Shown here piece by piece: positions 51,261-59,959 of a DNA stretch of 64,000 nt. Position 1 is the first letter of the stretch. Every line of letters begins with the position of its first letter. This stretch comes from Pedobacter sp. ok626 (GTDB taxonomy: Bacteria; Bacteroidota; Bacteroidia; Sphingobacteriales; Sphingobacteriaceae). The DNA lies in the NCBI RefSeq assembly GCF_900100435.1, contig NZ_FNEX01000007.1, forward strand, positions 177,503-241,502. Reading direction: 5' to 3'. The notes under the pieces were generated by a model that was not told the DNA's origin, did no database searches, and worked only from the letters and a program-made list of their open reading frames with translations. Made by a program: the position numbers and the translations under genes.

Positions 51261-53678
51261 TTGAAAAAACTATTAACCCTCATTTTTTGCCTGCTGCTGT
51301 TGTTTATCGGTGTTGCTGATTTGTACGCAGCCGCCGACAAAGGCATAATTACCGGTAAGGTGGTGGAAGAGGTGGGTGCACTTCCCATCCCATCGGCCGT
51401 TGTTGCGGTTTATGAGGCCGATTCTGAGCGCCCATTTACTACCACATCTACAGATGAGAATGGCGTCTTTAAATTTAATGCCCTAAAGTACGCCACCTAC
51501 AGAGTAAAAATCAGCTATGTTGGATTTACCGCTTTAACGGTTAATGAAGTGATCGTTACCGAAAAAAATGCGGAACGCAACCTGGGCACACTAAAACTAA
51601 GCAGCGAGCAGAACAATTTAAGCGAAGTAACCATAACGGCAGAAAAGCCGGTTATAGAGTTTGCAGCCGATATGATTACCTACAATGTAGATAAATCCAT
51701 TTTGGCAGAAGGAAGCACGGCTACTGATATTCTTAAAAACGTACCGATGGTACAGGTTGATATTGACGGGAAAGCAACAATTGCAGGAAAGCGATCAACC
51801 CGGATTTTTATCGATGGGAAACCTTCGGATTACATGACTTCTAACATCGCTGATCTGCTAAATGTATTGCCTTCTGATGCGATTGAGAAGATAGAAGTAA
51901 TGACAAATCCTCCAGCGAGGTATTCTGGTGATGGAGAGGGTATCATCAACATTGTGATGAAAAAAGGATTTGCAATTGGCTTTAATGGCAATGCTGGTAT
52001 AACTGCCGGTCTGCAAGGAAACACCAATACAAATACCAATGCCTCTTACCGCAGTAAAAACTACTCACTAACAGGTAGTGCAGCTTACAGAAGCAATATC
52101 GGCAGAAGTACGTCTCACTCCTACCGCGAAAACTTTGACCTGATTAAAGACACAACTTTCTATTACGATAATTACGGTAATAGCAGAAGCAACAGCAATG
52201 GCGGAAACTTTAGAGCTGGACTCGACTGGGACATTACAACACAACAAAATCTTCGCGTAAGCACTAACTTTAACACCAACAGCACCAGCAGCAGGTCGGG
52301 TACCGATTTTAATTTCTTAAGTGAGGAGTTGGTATTAAAGCGTGTCCGTAACCAATTGAGTACGGCTGATGGAGGTAACCATAGCTTGGTTTTCAATGCC
52401 GACTATAGTTTAAAGGGAAACGAAAATGGAGATAAGTTGACCATCGGTTTAACCTTTAACAATAATGTTAACGATAACCTCAGGTTATTGGATCAGCATT
52501 ACAGTTTACCAGTTACTCTTAAGCCTTCATTACGCGAAAACACTGATGAAGTAAGTAACAATGGCCTTACTTTTAACCTGGATTACGACAGGCCGGTTTT
52601 TAAAAAGCGGGATCAGTTTGAAGCGGGACTGATGTACACCCAAAGGAAAAATGATAACGACATGTTGGTGCGGGATTTTAACTTCGCGACTCAGGAGTAT
52701 CTAATTGCCGAAAAGTTAAGCAATCAGTTCCTTTACAATGAAAGGATCATTGCTGGATATACTTCCTACAGTTATAAAGTTAAGAGCATTGGTGTTAAAG
52801 CAGGCCTTCGAGCCGAGCTAACAGATGTAGACTTCGACCTATCCACTGGCGACAGCTACAATATTAAACCCTACTTAAGTTTGTTCCCAAATATCTCCAT
52901 CAACCATTTTTTCAAGAAAAGATATAACATTGGGGCTACTTATAGCGTACGGGTAAACAGGCCAAGGGAAAATACCCTAAATCCGCAGATCAATAACAAC
53001 GATACACTTAACGTTTCGTTTGGTAACCCTGGACTGGTACCTGCTTATACGCAGCAAATGGATATTAGCTTTGGTGCATTTGGTGAGAAATGGTCTTTTA
53101 CCCCCCGACTGTCTTACTCGACCAGTAGTGGTGTAATTGAACGTTACCGCACAGTAAATGTAGTAAACGGCGTAGCGACTTCCGAAACCACTTATTTCAA
53201 CGTAGGTTCTAATGACATTTTTGGATTGATATTGATCGGAAACTACAGGCCAAGTAAAAAACTAACCGCCAACGCTAATTTTACGCTCACACAGAGCAAA
53301 TACTCCTCTTCCCTAAACAGTGCGCTGAATAGAGATGGTTTGAGCATCAGAAGCGCCCTGGGGCTATCCATGCAACTCCCAATGCGAACAGCTTTTGAAG
53401 CTAATGTAAATTATGCCAACAATGCCAATGCGCAGGGCCGAACTAAGGCTTCTGTATCGAGTAGCATGGCCGCCAGAAAGAGTTTCCTTAAAAACAGACT
53501 CAGCGCAAGGATAACTGTGAGTGATCCTTTTGGCAAACGCAACAACACCTTGCTTAGTGAAGGGGTTAATTTCAAACTGCAAAGTTACTCGACCAGCAAT
53601 ACGAGCAATGTAACGATGAGTTTGAATTACCGCTTTACGAAAATTAAAAAAGTACCAACGCCACCTAAAGCCCAATAG
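51261..53678 (+). CDS. Outer-membrane beta-barrel (TonB receptor-like) protein, copy 2
   Basis: An 805-residue paralogue of the preceding gene. It begins with TTG 51261; the immediately following KKLLTLIFCLLLLFIGVADL is an ideal signal peptide, and no ATG occurs nearby, so a TTG start is accepted. Domains in order: carboxypeptidase-regulatory-like (about 30-115), plug (ATDILKNVPMVQVDIDGKAT, TRIFIDGKPSDYM, VMTNPPARYSGDGEGIINIV) and barrel to the C-terminal strand NVTMSLNYRF. The two copies probably form an operon and may import related ligands or heterodimerise; nothing in the neighbourhood identifies the substrate. The barrel is rich in Asn, Ser and Thr, as is usual in this family. Confidence 0.9.
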   Translation: MKKLLTLIFCLLLLFIGVADLYAAADKGIITGKVVEEVGALPIPSAVVAVYEADSERPFTTTSTDENGVFKFNALKYATYRVKISYVGFTALTVNEVIVTEKNAERNLGTLKLSSEQNNLSEVTITAEKPVIEFAADMITYNVDKSILAEGSTATDILKNVPMVQVDIDGKATIAGKRSTRIFIDGKPSDYMTSNIADLLNVLPSDAIEKIEVMTNPPARYSGDGEGIINIVMKKGFAIGFNGNAGITAGLQGNTNTNTNASYRSKNYSLTGSAAYRSNIGRSTSHSYRENFDLIKDTTFYYDNYGNSRSNSNGGNFRAGLDWDITTQQNLRVSTNFNTNSTSSRSGTDFNFLSEELVLKRVRNQLSTADGGNHSLVFNADYSLKGNENGDKLTIGLTFNNNVNDNLRLLDQHYSLPVTLKPSLRENTDEVSNNGLTFNLDYDRPVFKKRDQFEAGLMYTQRKNDNDMLVRDFNFATQEYLIAEKLSNQFLYNERIIAGYTSYSYKVKSIGVKAGLRAELTDVDFDLSTGDSYNIKPYLSLFPNISINHFFKKRYNIGATYSVRVNRPRENTLNPQINNNDTLNVSFGNPGLVPAYTQQMDISFGAFGEKWSFTPRLSYSTSSGVIERYRTVNVVNGVATSETTYFNVGSNDIFGLILIGNYRPSKKLTANANFTLTQSKYSSSLNSALNRDGLSIRSALGLSMQLPMRTAFEANVNYANNANAQGRTKASVSSSMAARKSFLKNRLSARITVSDPFGKRNNTLLSEGVNFKLQSYSTSNTSNVTMSLNYRFTKIKKVPTPPKAQ

Positions 53679-53711
53679 CTCGCCTAAAATCAGAAATTCG
53701 TATATTGCGGC

Positions 53712-54266
53712 ATGGAAGAGCGTAATCCCTGGATAACAATTGACAGCCATAAAATCTATGAAAACAACTGGATTGGCTTAACAGAACACAATGTAATCAA
53801 CCCTTCGGGGGGTAAAGGTATATATGGCGAAGTGCATTTTAAAAATTATGCCATTGGCATTATGGTATTAGACCAAGACCATAACACCTGGTTGGTTGGA
53901 CAATACCGATTCCCTTTAAAAGCATATAGTTGGGAGATCCCTGAAGGAGGTGGCCCACTCGAATCCGATCCATTAGAAAGCGCCCAACGCGAGTTACAGG
54001 AAGAAACGGGTCTTCTGGCAAATGACTGGATCGAATTGCAACGGATGCATTTATCTAATTCCGTAAGTAATGAATTAGGCATCATTTATATGGCTAGAGA
54101 TTTAACCCAAGGTGAATCTTCACCAGAAGAAACGGAAGAACTGGTATTGCGTAAACTCCCATTTGATGAAGCTTACCAAATGGTCATCAATGGCGAAATT
54201 ACTGACAGCATGAGCGTTGCCGCTATTTTAAAAACCAAAATATTGATCCTCGAAGGTCTGCTATAA
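53712..54266 (+). CDS. Nudix hydrolase (ADP-ribose pyrophosphatase-like)
   Basis: A 184-residue cytoplasmic hydrolase. The Nudix box region reads GGPLESDPLESAQRELQEET followed by GLL; the REUxEExGU half that binds the metal is intact, while the upstream glutamate is one position further away than in the textbook GX5EX7 spacing. A WEIPEGG strand before the box and the general layout fit ADP-ribose/NDP-sugar pyrophosphatases of about this length. Substrate cannot be fixed by eye. It follows the second outer-membrane gene by 33 bases with a weak -7-like TATATTGC box just before its ATG. Confidence 0.9.
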   Translation: MEERNPWITIDSHKIYENNWIGLTEHNVINPSGGKGIYGEVHFKNYAIGIMVLDQDHNTWLVGQYRFPLKAYSWEIPEGGGPLESDPLESAQRELQEETGLLANDWIELQRMHLSNSVSNELGIIYMARDLTQGESSPEETEELVLRKLPFDEAYQMVINGEITDSMSVAAILKTKILILEGLL

Positions 54267-54289
54267 TATTTTTATCTACATTAATAACT

Positions 54290-55042
54290 ATGAACAAGTT
54301 TCTAGGCTATATCTTCAGTCTACTATTTTATATCTTCTTTGGGTTAACATTGGTGATCTTCCAGCCCATTCAATGGATTTGCTATAAGTTCTTTGGCTAT
54401 AAAGCACATAAAGCATCTGTTGACGCCCTAAATTTTTTCTTAACCTATTGTGGTCTGTTGATGGGCAGCTCTATTACCTTTATAAATCAACAAAACCTGC
54501 CTACGGATAGACCAATCATCTTTGTGGCCAATCACCAAAGCATGTACGATATTCCAGGCCTCATTTGGTTCCTAAGAAAATACCATGTAAAATTCATTTC
54601 TAAAATTGAGCTGACAAAAGGGATTCCTTCTATTTCTTTTAATCTAAAATATGGCGGAGGTGCAAATATCAACCGTAAAGATAGCAAGCAGGCCGTTTCT
54701 GAGCTGATCAAGCTAGGCCAAAGGATGAAGGAGAATAATTGGTCGGCCATGATATTTCCTGAAGGTACTCGTGCCAAAGACGGAAAATTGAAAGCTTTCC
54801 AGGTTGGTGGCATTGCTACGCTGTTAAAAAAGGTCCCGAATGCTTTAATTGTCCCAGTAGCTATTGAAAACTCATGGAAACTGGTACAGTATGGTGCCTA
54901 TCCATTAAGTTTTGGTGAGAAATTAAGATGGACCGTATTGACTCCGATAGAACCGCTTAATAAAAATCCAGAAGAAATTGTACTTGAAGCAGAAAATGCT
55001 ATCCGGGTTAAACTAAACCAGGTAAACTACAGCACGATTTAG
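54290..55042 (+). CDS. plsC: 1-acyl-sn-glycerol-3-phosphate acyltransferase
   Basis: A 250-residue membrane-associated acyltransferase that makes phosphatidic acid. The N-terminal hydrophobic helix (about 4-26) is followed by the catalytic HX4D motif (NHQSMYDIPG) and the glycerol-phosphate-binding FPEGTR block; a third conserved segment is VPVAIENSWK. All key residues are present and the length is normal. The stop codon overlaps that of the convergent LytTR regulator by 4 bases, so no terminator fits between them. Confidence 0.93.
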   Translation: MNKFLGYIFSLLFYIFFGLTLVIFQPIQWICYKFFGYKAHKASVDALNFFLTYCGLLMGSSITFINQQNLPTDRPIIFVANHQSMYDIPGLIWFLRKYHVKFISKIELTKGIPSISFNLKYGGGANINRKDSKQAVSELIKLGQRMKENNWSAMIFPEGTRAKDGKLKAFQVGGIATLLKKVPNALIVPVAIENSWKLVQYGAYPLSFGEKLRWTVLTPIEPLNKNPEEIVLEAENAIRVKLNQVNYSTI

Positions 55043-55791
55043 ATATTTTTATTGTCTATATGCTTAAAAAATTCGTCCCTATAGGTATCCCCTATTGGAA
55101 TGGTTTTCCCGCATATAGAGATCCTACTGCGTTCGATACTCTCAATCTTGTCCAATGCAATGATGTAAGATTTATGAACCCTGATGAATTTCCCTTTAGG
55201 TAAGGTTTCTTCCATCTTTTTCATATTCTGCAAGGTGATTACACGTTCTGTTTTCGTGAATATGGAAATGTAATCCTTTAAGCCCTCAATGTAAAGTATA
55301 TCATCCAATTCAATCTTTTGAATTTTATGCTCTGTCTTCACAAAGATAAAGTCTTGAATAGGATTAACCGGTTGCGGGGCCGGAACAATAGCCATTAACG
55401 GCTGTATGGTAGAATCGGGTGGACTGGCCACTTTTACCCGATTGTGCACCTTCTCTACCGCCTTATAAAAGCGATCGAATGCAATAGGTTTTAATAAGTA
55501 ATCAGACACATTAAGGTCGTAACTCTCTAAGGCATACTGAGAATATGCAGTCGTTAAAATATAGTTGGCCTTTCCACTAGCAATCTTTAAAAACTGTATT
55601 CCAGTCAATTCAGGCATCTGAATATCTAAAAATACAATATCCACCCCACCCGCCTGCACCATTTGCAATGCTTCGATGGCATTTTCTGTACGTTTAACCA
55701 ACTCCAGAAAAGGTACTTTAGAAACGTAATCCTCTATAATATCAAGCGCCAGCGGTTCATCATCAACAGCTATACATTTTAACTTTGTCAT
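55039..55791 (-). CDS. LytTR-family response regulator
   Basis: A 250-residue two-component response regulator. The receiver domain (about 1-120) has the acidic pair DDEP near residue 10, the phosphoacceptor Asp56 in VFLDIQMPELTG and the conserved Lys in DYLLKPIAF. A LytTR DNA-binding domain spans about 150-250 (ILYIEGLKDYISIFTKTERV, GKFIRVHKSYIIALDKIESI). It overlaps the upstream sensor kinase gene by 4 bases (ATGA), forming a translationally coupled pair. The regulated genes are not known; LytTR proteins in this phylum often control envelope functions. Confidence 0.95.
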   Translation of the reverse strand: MTKLKCIAVDDEPLALDIIEDYVSKVPFLELVKRTENAIEALQMVQAGGVDIVFLDIQMPELTGIQFLKIASGKANYILTTAYSQYALESYDLNVSDYLLKPIAFDRFYKAVEKVHNRVKVASPPDSTIQPLMAIVPAPQPVNPIQDFIFVKTEHKIQKIELDDILYIEGLKDYISIFTKTERVITLQNMKKMEETLPKGKFIRVHKSYIIALDKIESIERSRISICGKTIPIGDTYRDEFFKHIDNKNI

Positions 55792-56822
55792 ATATCAAGC
55801 ATTAGTTCGGTGGAATAATGAGTTGCCGAATTTACAATATTTAATTTATACCTTTCAGGATAAAGTAACTGTAACCTGCGTTCCACATTGTTTAATCCCA
55901 CACCACCCATTACATCTTTGTTATAGGTATTCTTCTTATTTGACACACTAAAATGTAAGATCTTCTGGTTGGCGATGATATTGATTCTGATGGGATCTTT
56001 AGGGTCGTTAGCTACTCCATGTTTAAATGCGTTCTCTACAAATGAGATCAGAATCAATGGCACCACTTGCTGATCGTCTATCTCTCCATTTAAAGTCAAC
56101 TCAACCGCAGCCCCATCTTTAAATCTTAGTTTCTGTAATTCTATATAACTCTGCACATAGGTAATTTCTTTACTTAATGAAACCCAGCTATCGTTACTCT
56201 CGTAAATCATATAGCGCATAATTTCTGACAGCTTTAAAATGGCATCAGCCGTTTTATCAGATTTTTGATAGGCTAGAGAGTAAATGTTATTTAAAGAATT
56301 GAACAAGAAATGTGGGTTAAGCTGCGATTTTAAGAACTGTAGTTCCATATCACGTTTTTCACTTAACAGGTTGCGCTGCACACGTTCGCTACCAAACCAA
56401 TCTATTGCAAACTTTAACAAGGCGCTGACTACAACAAAAAAACCGGAGACAAAAATGGCGAATACAATGTATTTAGTAATTTCGAAATATTCTATTTTAC
56501 CGGATTCCTGGCTAAAATAAGTTAAAAAGAGATCGCTGTTTAAGCTTGCTACTACCGTCTTTATAATTACCATAATGGCTATAAGCATAAAGATGGAGAA
56601 CATATAAAGTCCGTACTTCTTTTTCTGCTCCACCAATATGGGAATCAACAAAGTATAATTGATATAAAAAATAGAGAGGTTGATGATGGCAAAGTAACCA
56701 AACTTGACCATTACTTCATAGGAAGATGGCTTTTGATCGCCATTAAAAGTATCCCAGAGCAACACAGCCAATATAAGCAGCCAAAAAAATACGTGTACAG
56801 CTAAAGGACCTTTGTTTTTCAT
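55788..56822 (-). CDS. LytS-type sensor histidine kinase
   Basis: A 344-residue inner-membrane kinase with four hydrophobic helices in the first about 150 residues (HVFFWLLILAVLLWDTF; ISLSIFYINYTLLIPILVE-like; FSIFMLIAIMVIIKTVV; YIVFAIFVSGFFVVVSALL). The His_kinase domain follows, with the phosphoacceptor motif QLNPHFLFNSLNNIYSLA, and a short ATPase domain with N-box SFVENAFKHGV and G-box GGVGLNNVERRL. There is no large periplasmic sensor, so the signal is probably sensed in or at the membrane. It is coupled to the LytTR regulator by a 4-base overlap. Confidence 0.95.
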   Translation of the reverse strand: MKNKGPLAVHVFFWLLILAVLLWDTFNGDQKPSSYEVMVKFGYFAIINLSIFYINYTLLIPILVEQKKKYGLYMFSIFMLIAIMVIIKTVVASLNSDLFLTYFSQESGKIEYFEITKYIVFAIFVSGFFVVVSALLKFAIDWFGSERVQRNLLSEKRDMELQFLKSQLNPHFLFNSLNNIYSLAYQKSDKTADAILKLSEIMRYMIYESNDSWVSLSKEITYVQSYIELQKLRFKDGAAVELTLNGEIDDQQVVPLILISFVENAFKHGVANDPKDPIRINIIANQKILHFSVSNKKNTYNKDVMGGVGLNNVERRLQLLYPERYKLNIVNSATHYSTELMLDI

Positions 56823-56993
56823 TTATACGGAGTAATAATTAATATCTAAGCTATCAAATTACACAAATCTAATTATTTTAAGACGGAGGCATTCGACGAA
56901 CAGACATTTTTCTTCTACCAACTGGCACAAACAGGCCGATTAATAAGACAACGCCCCATTTCAGCCGTTTATCTAGTATAAAATACACTTGGT

Positions 56994-57007
56994 CTAAAAT
57001 ATTTTAG
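56994..57007. promoter_or_regulatory. Perfect 14-bp palindrome upstream of the small membrane protein
   Basis: CTAAAATATTTTAG is fully self-complementary and shares CTAAAATATT with the first BlaI-type operator at 57404. It lies 57 bases before the small ORF, in a promoter-like position. Possibly a weaker site for the same repressor. Confidence 0.35.
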
Positions 57008-57064
57008 CAGCCTGTTTTTATTTATTCTATTTGTTTCATCAAAGCAAAACAAATAAAAGGACTC

Positions 57065-57238
57065 ATGAAAAAGTTAGCAAATACTTCGCCGTTTTTATTA
57101 CTATTGGTTCCAGTATTTATAGTAATATTATTGACATTCATAACTGCTGGTTCTGATCGTCAAAATGAGGATTTAGCTGTAAAAGCTCCTGCTATGAAAA
57201 CTACATTGATCAAAGTAGTAAGCCCATTTTCTAAGTAA
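57065..57238 (+). CDS. Small single-helix membrane protein
   Basis: A 57-codon ORF with ATG 57065 preceded by AAAAGG. The product has a short basic start (MKKLANTSPF), a hydrophobic helix at about residues 10-27 (FLLLLVPVFIVILLTFI) and a polar 28-residue tail (SDRQNEDLAVKAPAMKTTLI, then KVVSPFSK). It could be a small inner-membrane protein or a secreted peptide with an uncleaved anchor. It is followed 88 bases later by a strong terminator, so it has its own transcript unit. No family was recognised. It lies between the histidine kinase and the BlaI-BlaR1-type pair. Confidence 0.6.
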   Translation: MKKLANTSPFLLLLVPVFIVILLTFITAGSDRQNEDLAVKAPAMKTTLIKVVSPFSK

Positions 57239-57325
57239 CAGCAGCTCTTTAGCAAAGGCTACATACTACCTAAGGCGGTTTAGCGCCCCGGGTAAATAGC
57301 ATATAAATTTAGTTTAGTTAATAAT

Positions 57326-57358
57326 GAAAAATGGCGGTGGATACCGCCATTTTTTTTG
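57326..57358 (+). terminator. Rho-independent terminator after the small ORF
   Basis: ATGGCGGT (57331-57338) pairs with ACCGCCAT (57343-57350) around GGAT, extended by A/T pairs, with a run of nine T residues. It supports transcription of the small upstream gene. Confidence 0.92.
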
Positions 57359-57403
57359 TTTGTATCTAGGTTTTTCCTCTTTTTTCTCAATAATATTTTG
57401 AAA

Positions 57404-57417
57404 ACTAAAATATTAGT
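57404..57417 (+). promoter_or_regulatory. BlaI-type operator 1
   Basis: ACTAA-AATA-TTAGT is a 5-4-5 inverted repeat. A second copy with the same arms occurs exactly 25 bp downstream. Arms resemble the TACTA/TAGTA cores of known BlaI/MecI operators. Confidence 0.65.
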
Positions 57418-57428
57418 TATAGATTTAT

Positions 57429-57442
57429 ACTAAATCTTTAGT
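57429..57442 (+). promoter_or_regulatory. BlaI-type operator 2
   Basis: ACTAA-ATCT-TTAGT repeats the arms of operator 1; both are also followed by TAT. It ends 64 bases before the repressor ATG, consistent with autoregulation of the BlaI-BlaR1-type operon. Confidence 0.65.
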
Positions 57443-57506
57443 TATACCGAAAATTGCGCACAAAACGGAATAACCTGTAAGAATTAAATAACTAACCGAA
57501 TATAAT

Positions 57507-57884
57507 ATGGAAATAAAAGATTTAACCAAGGCAGAAGAACAGATTATGCAAATCATCTGGCAAATCGAAAAGGGCTTTGTTAAAGAAGTAATGGACTTTT
57601 TACCAGAACCAAAGCCAGCCTACAACACCGTATCCACCATTATCCGCATTCTCGAGACCAAGGGTTTCGTTGCACATGAGGCATTTGGAAAATCGCATCA
57701 GTACTACCCTCTTATCAGCAAGGAAGATTATAAACGACATGCAACAGAAAAGCTTTTAGATGGCTATTTCGAAAACTCTGTTGAGAGCATGTTCTCCTTC
57801 TTTGTTAAAGAGGAAAAGCTGGACTTGAGCGATGTAGATGAAATCCTTAAAATGATTAACAAAATTAAAAACAGACCAAGATGA
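57507..57884 (+). CDS. BlaI/MecI/CopY family transcriptional repressor
   Basis: A 125-residue winged-helix repressor. The DNA-binding domain covers residues about 4-75 (LTKAEEQIMQIIWQIEKGFV, PAYNTVSTIIRILETKGFVA), followed by a C-terminal dimerisation helix region (MFSFFVKEEKLDLSDVDEIL). In known systems BlaI/MecI dimers block transcription until cleaved after activation of the sensor protease BlaR1/MecR1. Two matching palindromes lie just upstream. The gene overlaps the BlaR1-type gene by 4 bases (ATGA). No beta-lactamase is nearby, so the regulated function is probably envelope stress or something else. Confidence 0.95.
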   Translation: MEIKDLTKAEEQIMQIIWQIEKGFVKEVMDFLPEPKPAYNTVSTIIRILETKGFVAHEAFGKSHQYYPLISKEDYKRHATEKLLDGYFENSVESMFSFFVKEEKLDLSDVDEILKMINKIKNRPR

Positions 57885-59878
57885 GCTGGGCACATTACAT
57901 CCTGCAAGTCAATATCTACCTGCTGGTATTTTATGGCTTCTATAAGTTATTGTTAGACAAAGAAACTTATTTCACACTCAACCGAATTTACTTGCTTTCG
58001 GCAGGTCTACTTTCGTTAGCCATCCCCTTTTTAAGGTTCGAATGGTTTACTGAGCAACCGGTAACACAGCCATTTTCTGTGGGTGCGGGCCAGTTGAACG
58101 ACCTCATGACAGAAGTAATGGTAGGAAATGTAACTCCAGACAGACTTAGCCTGGGCAATCTGGCAGTTTCTATTTACCTCCTCGGCGTCCTGTTTTTCTT
58201 TGGAAAATTCATTTGGCAGCTCCTTTCTATCAGCAAACTACTGAAACGAACCGACAAAGGCACTGCTTTTTCATTCTTTAAGCACAAAAGGATCGATAAA
58301 GACCTACCCCAGCTATCAACCATTCAAAAACATGAGGAGATACACATACGTCAATACCATAGTATGGATATCATTCTTTTTGAAGTCCTGGCCATATTTA
58401 CCTGGTTTAACCCAGTGATCTATGCCTACAAAAACGGGATAAAGCACATTCATGAATATCTGGCAGATGAAGAAGCCGCCAAGGTTCAAGGGGATAAAGC
58501 AGAATATGCTTTATTATTATTGAGCAAAGCCTTTGGGGTTCCTCAAAACTCACTAACGAATAGTTTTTTTAATAAATCATTGATCAAAAAAAGAATTTTT
58601 ATGCTACATAAACCAAGATCAAGAAAGACAGCCATATTAAAGTACGGCATGTTCCTCCCATTATTTGCCATTGCATTAACGATGTCATCGGCAACCATCA
58701 GAAACAATAAAAACATTAAGAAAATAGCTGATGAGATCCCTTTAAATACGCCTATAGAAGTGATTAAAGAGGTGGTACAAGAGACTATAAACAAACCCGC
58801 AGCACCACCGTCTGTAAAAAAAGCTACAGTTACCAGCCAAACCGCAGGAATTATTGAGCCCGGCTGGGAAGACTTCTACAGATATGCAAACCGAGCCATT
58901 AGGTATCCTTATTTTGCCCATAGAGTCAAGCTACAGGGAAATACCATGATCAAATTTAAAGTTGCTGATGGTTTGGTAGAGAACGCAGCTATTGTTGCCA
59001 AACTTGGTGAAGGCTGCGATGCCCAGGTGATGAAGGTAATTGTAAGTTATACAGGCTACAAACACATTAAAGATGGAGACTATACTTTAAAAGTTAAATT
59101 TTTACTTGATGGGGCCGATACTCCTTTGAAAAATGAGACTATAGCACCAATAAAAGGTTACCAAGCCTTAAATGATATTACCATAACTGGTTCAGCCCTG
59201 GCAAAAGAAGTTGCCAATGGCAACGTAATTGATGACAACAAAATCTATGACTTTGTGTCGATTGACAAACAGCCTAGTTTTATCGGGGGGATGGCGTTCT
59301 TCTATGCCTACTTAAAAAAAGAAGTAAAATATCCTGCTGAAGCAGTTAAGAACAATGTTCAGGGTAAAGTATTCCTTTCCTTTATCGTTGAAATGGATGG
59401 TAGCCTAACCAATATTAAAGTGGAAAGACGTCTGGGCTCAGGAACGGATGAAGAAGCCATTAGGGTATTAGAGGAATCTCCAAAATGGACTCCCGGTATA
59501 CAAAATGGCAGACCAGTACGTGTAAAATACAATATCCCAATCAGTTTTACCCTAAACAAAACAAATAACCAATCGGGTAAGAGTCAAGGCCAAATCAACA
59601 ATAGCGAGAGCCCAAGCTTTAGCAGCAATAACATTACAGTAACTGGATATGGAACTAAAACGGCCAATGCGCCACTGTATGTAATAGATGGAAAAATCAT
59701 GGAAAATGCGGATGTCAATACCATAAAACCTGAGAACATCCATTCAATCAACATACTTAAAGATGCCAGTGCAACGGCAATATATGGAGCAAAGGGCGCC
59801 AATGGAGTAATCATAATCACAACCAAGGGAAAATCACTTGACCAAGTTGTTATAGAACAAGAGAAGAAGGAGAAATAA
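57881..59878 (+). CDS. BlaR1-type M56 peptidase fused to TonB C-terminal and plug-like domains
   Basis: A 665-residue membrane protein. The first 280 residues are an M56 sensor-protease core: helices at about 5-22, 35-50, 92-115, 163-182 and 262-280. The zinc motif HEEIH (151-155) and a downstream acidic HEYLADEEAA stretch are intact. Instead of a penicillin-binding sensor domain, the periplasmic part carries one or two TonB C-terminal domains (about 320-410 and 455-545, PSFIGGMAFFYAYLKKEVKY, VKVFLSFIVEMDGS-like). It ends in a TonB-receptor plug-like stretch (PLYVIDGKIMENADVNTIKP, ATAIYGAKGANGVIIITTKG). It overlaps the BlaI gene by 4 bases. Signal input through TonB or receptor contacts is suggested by the architecture but unproven. 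A terminator follows. Confidence 0.9.
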   Translation: MSWAHYILQVNIYLLVFYGFYKLLLDKETYFTLNRIYLLSAGLLSLAIPFLRFEWFTEQPVTQPFSVGAGQLNDLMTEVMVGNVTPDRLSLGNLAVSIYLLGVLFFFGKFIWQLLSISKLLKRTDKGTAFSFFKHKRIDKDLPQLSTIQKHEEIHIRQYHSMDIILFEVLAIFTWFNPVIYAYKNGIKHIHEYLADEEAAKVQGDKAEYALLLLSKAFGVPQNSLTNSFFNKSLIKKRIFMLHKPRSRKTAILKYGMFLPLFAIALTMSSATIRNNKNIKKIADEIPLNTPIEVIKEVVQETINKPAAPPSVKKATVTSQTAGIIEPGWEDFYRYANRAIRYPYFAHRVKLQGNTMIKFKVADGLVENAAIVAKLGEGCDAQVMKVIVSYTGYKHIKDGDYTLKVKFLLDGADTPLKNETIAPIKGYQALNDITITGSALAKEVANGNVIDDNKIYDFVSIDKQPSFIGGMAFFYAYLKKEVKYPAEAVKNNVQGKVFLSFIVEMDGSLTNIKVERRLGSGTDEEAIRVLEESPKWTPGIQNGRPVRVKYNIPISFTLNKTNNQSGKSQGQINNSESPSFSSNNITVTGYGTKTANAPLYVIDGKIMENADVNTIKPENIHSINILKDASATAIYGAKGANGVIIITTKGKSLDQVVIEQEKKEK

Positions 59879-59895
59879 AACAAAATTCCCTATAC

Positions 59896-59927
59896 AAAAA
59901 AACCCGACCAATATGGCCGGGTTTTTT
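59896..59927. terminator. Bidirectional terminator between BlaR1-type gene and sdhB
   Basis: AACCCGACC pairs with GGCCGGGTT (one mismatch) around ATAT, with an A run on the 5' side and six T residues on the 3' side, so it can stop both convergent transcripts. Confidence 0.88.
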
Positions 59928-59959
59928 CGTGTAATACCTTGTCTCGTGGTATAAAACTA

